Assembly: GCF_020379485.1 (NCBI RefSeq)
Contig: NW_026015111.1
Coordinates: 1-64,000 of the forward strand
Source: Brassica napus
Taxonomy: Eukaryota; Streptophyta; Magnoliopsida; Brassicales; Brassicaceae
Reading direction: 5' to 3'
Length of the DNA: 64,000 bases
Shown in pieces: positions 59,381 through 64,000 of this stretch; within the stretch, counting starts at the first letter, position 1; each line of letters starts with the position of its first letter. Position numbers and translations under genes: made by a program. The notes under the pieces are model-generated. The model did not search any database, was not told where the DNA came from, and worked only from the letters and a program-made list of their open reading frames with translations.

Positions 59381-61192
59381 CTAAGCCCAGAGAGCAAGAA
59401 GTGACATAGAAGCAGAACCCAAGACCAAGGCCACAAAACAAAGCTTCTTCAGCTTGGAACCTGATTCATCCGCCGTAGTCAACATCTTGTTATGGAAGAA
59501 GTCTAACGCAATTAGGTCGACTAAGGCCATGTATATTAGAATCCCTGAGGATAGTGATCCTAATAAACCCTCCATTATCAATGCGTTTGGGTTCTGGTCA
59601 TCGTAGCCGGTCGCTGCGAAAATCATCATCCCAAGTACTATCCCGAGAGGAGTTGTTACTGCGAACATCAAGCACATGTAGACCACTGTCCCTGCCTTAA
59701 ACCCGGCCTGAATAATAATAAAGAAAATAATCAAAACCAACCATAACATTTTTTTTCTTGGCATAAAAAACCATAACTATAGACTACAGTGGTAAACTAT
59801 ACACTGACTATGTAACTTCTTTTTATTCATTCTAAGATGTCATGAAAAAACAACTATAGTGGGAACGATACATGAGACACACGAATGTTGTGATATTGCA
59901 GGGTCACCAAAATTTCGGTTCGATACAGAAACCAAAGTGACACATGAATTTCATTCGGTTTGGTTTTTATAAAGGTTTGTTTGGGTTCATATATAGTTGT
60001 TATGCATGATCGTATATGTTTATATTCTTAGAATCACCTTATTATTTGTCACTATTGCCATATAGTACATGATTATGAAGAAATAAACTTTTAAAATATA
60101 TTTAGAGATCACATATTCAAAGCTCTCTTGAATATACAAGCCTACTACTAACCCATCATATTTTATTCGTTAAATAAACGGGAATGAATACCTCTAGTTT
60201 AGAATGTTGACATTATATGAAATGCAATATCTCTAGTTTAGAATGTTGACATCATATGAAATGCTAAAATGTCAACATCTATATATATATCTAACAAATA
60301 TACTTCTTCAAGGTTTTTTATTTATTTTTAATTAGTTTAGTACTTATATTTTAGAAGTCAGCAGACTCAGCACTAACACACACATCCGTTCTTCTCTGTA
60401 TCATTAAATGTTCTCCTAATAATTTCAACTCTAATACAGTAGTATTAGAATTTTGCATTAATTAGTTTAAGAAAGAAAACAAAATGAAGAAAGAAACTGA
60501 CCTGAGCGATGCAACCACCAAGGCCCAACCTTCGAAAATCTGATGAAACGAAAGAGCAGCGATTAAGGTCTAATGGTGCACTGATTCTGTGACATTCCCA
60601 TGGTCACGCCAATTATCACTGAATGAAATATAATCCCTATCTCAAGCACTTGTGACACTAATCTCTGTTTCATCTTCACAATTTCCTCCTCGTTTCTTTC
60701 TTGTATTTCCAAATCAGCCCCAAACTTTCCTTCCTTCATTTCCAAACCCCCAACCGCCTCACCACCAACTGGTATGTACTCCATCCCTCCACCACCACCA
60801 CCGTGTCCCATATGTTCACTCGCCGTTAAATCAACTAACAACGCCGTGATCACTCCGATCAACGTCACCAGACCGGCGAACGGAAAATCTTTCCACGGAT
60901 GTCGAGACGACACCTGGCAATCGGCGAGAGACTCGAACGCCTCCGGCAAGACGTGGACTAGCGACGTCGAGAGAATCACGCCGGCGGCGAAACATTTTAT
61001 GACGAGGACGGCTTTGTCGTAGAGAGGCTTCCCTTGGAAGTAACGAGCGAGAAGAACAGGTCCGGAGATTCCGAGAACGCTTGTGAGGAAGATGACGAGG
61101 ACGGAGACCAGCTTTAGATGAGCCGCCGCGTCTCCGTCTCTACATGCCGCTGCTCTGATCGCCGCCTCTGTTCCGGTAGCGCAAGAGGCCAT
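59381..61192 (-). CDS. ZIP6: ZIP6 metal transporter, frame broken by two 1-nt deletions
   Basis: Exon 1 is 60502-61192 and exon 2 is 59381-59707, with a GT-AG intron of 794 bp. A repaired reading would be 339 residues (Arabidopsis ZIP6 about 341). ZIP proteins carry Zn2+/Fe2+-type ions into the cytosol through eight membrane segments. The start [11 protein letters not shown], segments at about 28-50, 62-83 and 104-121, a short His/Gly loop ([10 protein letters not shown], 127-136) and the metal-site HSVIIG (190-195) are intact. Near 60566 CCTTAATC replaces the CCTTTAATC needed for ...RPLIAALSF, giving a stop after residue 209. Near 60527 GGTTGGGC replaces GGTTTGGGC within FHQIFEGLGLGG. The two shifts add to -2 and do not compensate, so the read protein loses segments 5-8 including the second metal-binding helix. 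This is either a new pseudogene or an assembly error. Exon 2 is in frame and intact. Position matches At2g30080. Confidence 0.9.
60192..60269. repeat. 39-bp tandem duplication in the ZIP6 intron
   Basis: CTCTAGTTTAGAATGTTGAC begins at 60192 and again at 60231, the units differing at a few positions. Confidence 0.85.
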
Positions 61193-61988
61193 GATTACGG
61201 AAGAAGACGAAGGCGAGGGTCGGGAGAGAGAAGGGTTGGAAGTTAGAAGAGGCTAGTGCTCGGACCACGATTGTAATGGTAAGAAGTCTTTTGTAGGACC
61301 CACTTACCACGTCAAAACTGCTATTAAAGAAGGTGCGTTGTTGTGTAAGACTTCCATTTTCCAAATTGGAAAAAACTAAAAAGGAAATAAAATTATCTTT
61401 CTTTCTTTCTTTCTTGTTTTTTTTATTGTAAATTTTGTATTGCCTTTTGTTTCCATCGTGTTTTCTCTTTTGCTTTCTGGGTAGAAGAAAACGAACTTGG
61501 AAACAAAGAAGAAGAGGAAAATGACGATGACATTTGAGATTACTTGTAATCTGCACTAAGTTCTAGTTTTGTCATGGGCCTTTAAAAGCTCATTGCGCCT
61601 GAGCCTATCGTTTCTGCTTTGGGAAGTTTGATTACGACGTGTTCTTTTTCGTTTCCAGCTCCTATGGGTCTCATCTTCCCAATCAATTAGTTTTAACTTA
61701 AAGCCCAATGGGGATCATCAAGTTGTGTGCCCAAAAAACCTATTTGTCAACGCTTTTGGCCCATTACTGGCAGGCAAGTAAAAAACTAAACTGTGAAAAA
61801 CTATATACCCCCTATATATAAATAGAATTTTTTGTTATAGCTCGTAATTTGTATTAATTAAAAAAGTGTTAATACTGAGTTGTCACGTAATTGCTAATTT
61901 TGCTTACGTGGCGACTTGAGAATCAATTGAGAATTTTGTTAGTCCAAAATTAAATTGCTAAAGAATGTTATATTATATAGTATGTCTA
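61193..61988. other. ZIP6 upstream region
   Basis: This should hold the ZIP6 promoter. A CTTT microsatellite lies at about 61396-61415 and a GGGCC-type word at about 61576. No gene is seen. A 138-codon minus-strand frame overlaps the ZIP6 start in another frame and is not gene-like. Confidence 0.45.
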
Positions 61989-62940
61989 CTAGCTTAAGAT
62001 CCGCGCAATTGTGTGGGATGAATGTTATATATAAAATTAATTTTTTATCTATTATTATTTATTTGTATTCATTTACGTAACATTTATATTATTAAATAAG
62101 AGTAAATACATAAATAAAAAAATGCATCTTGTTTACTTACGATACTTTTTGGTATATAAATCAAAATAATCATTTTATTTATTTTATATCGTATATAACT
62201 AAATTTCAATGACATGGACATAGAAATATAGTATATTTTATATAAATATTTATCATTGAGAATTCATACTCATATGATAAACAAAAAAATCTAATGTGTG
62301 ATTTTTTGAATGCAAATTTTAAATTAAAATATTAAGGTTTAATACTTTCTCAATACAAATTTAGAAATTATCATATTTAAGTATTTTTCTATGTTATATA
62401 GTTTAATTTTAAATATATCAATATATAATATGAATGTCTAGTAAATGAGATTTTATATTCATACGATTTATGATCATATGTATCTTGTTATTACCAAAAA
62501 GTTTAAAACCATTGATCATAAAATTTTAGTGTGAGACATTTAACGTTTTTAGTAATTTATAGTCATTTTAAAAATTCAAAACATAACATATAAATTTTTT
62601 ATTATTATTATTATATGATTAATGTGGTTGTTTAATATCTTTTAATAATAGAAAATTAAACAAAAGAGCTAAGATACAAAACTTATTATCAAATATTTAT
62701 ATTCATAATCATTGATTGTCATATATACGTTAATCATATTAAGAAATTCCGTACCTTTTATTTAAGGAATGTGCAGAATATTCTTTTGTATACTATTTAT
62801 AAATTTAATAGTTCGTTTAATAAAAAATATAATATAAGTTAAGATGGACCAATCTATTTTCTAAAAATTCTGAATTTCATTCTCATGGTGACATGTGGCT
62901 ACAAAACAATGTTGTAATGTTTTCATTAATATATAAGGGA
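61989..62940 (-). mobile_element. Non-autonomous Helitron, intact termini
   Basis: On the minus strand it starts TCCCTTATATATTAATGAAA at 62940 and ends CCCACACAATTGCGCGG (hairpin) then ATCTTAAGCTAG at 61989. It is flanked by A and T as expected. 952 bp, no coding. Confidence 0.82.
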
Positions 62941-64000
62941 TTATAGGCCATTCATTTATCAAATTGAATATTTCCTTAAATAAAATCTACAGAATTACCT
63001 AATTGATTAATATATATATGACAATTAATGATTTTAATAATAAAGATTTGCTAACAATATGTATATTTTCTATCATTTTTTAAATTATTTATTATTATAA
63101 TAAATTACACAATTACATTAATCATATAATAAAATATTATATTTTTTTTGTATATGTTGTATTTTGAATTTTTCAAAACGAGTATAAATTACTAAAGCTG
63201 TTAAAAGTGTCACATAAACTTTTGTGATCAAGGTTTAAATTTTTTTCTATAATAAGGTACAATGATTATAAAATCATATGAATAAATAATTTTATTTTAA
63301 TAGGTGCTTATGTTAATATATATATATTATATATATATATATATATATATTTCATATCGTTTAAATTAAACATATATACTCATATGAAAATACATACTTA
63401 TATTTTGATATCTACGTTAAACATATATTGAAAAGTTGATATTTTAATTTTAAATTTTCATTGTTTTTTTAATGATTATAAATTATTGAAGCCACTAAAC
63501 ATTCCACATTAAAAAAATCGTTGGTGTAAAATTTTGTTAATAAATATGCAAATAATCATAAAATCATATGAGTAGAAACCTTATTTAATAATATCCATAT
63601 TAAAAGTATACTATATATCTATGTTAATATCATTTAATTTAATTATATATCATATACGATAGATAAGAGATTGTTTTGATTTATTTATCCTAAAATGATT
63701 GCGAATAAACAAGAGCAGTATTTTAAATTATATGCGCACGCCAATTTATAAATAATATTAACTGATTTCTTAGTTATTTAATATATAATTAATATTTTAT
63801 TATCTCGTAATATACAGAAAAATACATAATAAGTAATAAATATAAAATATATATTCTTCTCAAGCGCGGATCATAACCTAAGTATGTATCTCTTTAATAA
63901 TTTTAAAATTTTCTAAATCTCAGGACAAAACAAAATAAAAAAATGAGAATAAACTCAAAATAAATATTTATATCGAGCAATAACCAAAATGAAAAAATGG
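62941..64000. other. AT-rich transposon-like terminus of window
   Basis: About 85% AT. It has TA microsatellites (63315-63351) and a CAAGCGCGGATCATAACCTAAG motif at 63861-63882 that looks like a plus-strand Helitron 3' end without an identified 5' partner. No gene. Confidence 0.45.

Noticed and set aside
61140..61556. 138-codon minus-strand frame upstream of ZIP6
   Set aside because: Overlaps the ZIP6 start in another frame and is Lys/Ser-rich UTR-like sequence.
63861..63882. Fifth complete Helitron ending near 63.88 kb
   Set aside because: The 3'-like hairpin is present but the CTRR end is imperfect and no 5' end was found.
1..64000. tRNA, rRNA or known small RNA genes
   Set aside because: No cloverleaf or conserved rRNA or snRNA blocks were recognised by eye; a tRNAscan/Infernal run would decide.

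Overview
The window looks like a chromosomal segment from a plant of the Brassica group (Brassicaceae, probably tribe Brassiceae). This rests on plant-type genes with short GT-AG introns, AT-rich intergenic DNA, and dense small non-autonomous transposons. The gene order matches, from memory and not from a search, Arabidopsis thaliana chromosome 2 around At2g29995 to At2g30080. The exact species cannot be told from the sequence.

Layout. 1-8.4 kb: transposon remnants only. 8.5-11.8 kb (minus strand): a PSY3-like sulfated-peptide precursor in two tiny exons, its intron enlarged by a Helitron. 13.6-17.7 kb: TBL45, a polysaccharide O-acetyltransferase family gene with five exons. 24.8-26.0 kb: AP2C1, a PP2C phosphatase that acts on MAP kinases. 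35.5-37.0 kb: MAPKKK14, intronless. 39.3-40.2 kb: SEC13, intronless coding region with a probable 5'-UTR intron. 41.0-41.2 kb: only the last exon of a RanBP1 gene, frameshifted. 55.9-59.2 kb: KT1/KUP1 potassium transporter, eight coding exons. 59.4-61.2 kb (minus strand): ZIP6 metal transporter, broken as read by two single-base deletions in one conserved motif. 61.2-64 kb: transposon-rich end.

The genes are individually transcribed neighbours, not an operon. AP2C1 and MAPKKK14 both belong to MAPK signalling and KT1 and ZIP6 are both ion transporters, but their adjacency is ancestral gene order and implies no joint function.

Most of the rest is transposon sequence, much of it well enough preserved to give exact ends: four Helitrons with A|TC...CTRR|T borders; three foldback elements with perfect 9-bp target duplications (Mutator type), one built of degenerate telomere-like repeats; a Tourist/Harbinger-like family with TAA duplications; a Stowaway nested in one Tourist copy, with a natural empty site 36 kb away; a 5'-truncated LINE with a 15-bp duplication; and a 1.14-kb poly(A) retroposon with a perfect 18-bp duplication. 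Several MITEs sit side by side sharing a target duplication. I found no convincing novel protein-coding system. The most useful leads are the hidden peptide gene, the damaged ZIP6 and RanBP1 genes, and the transposon structures.
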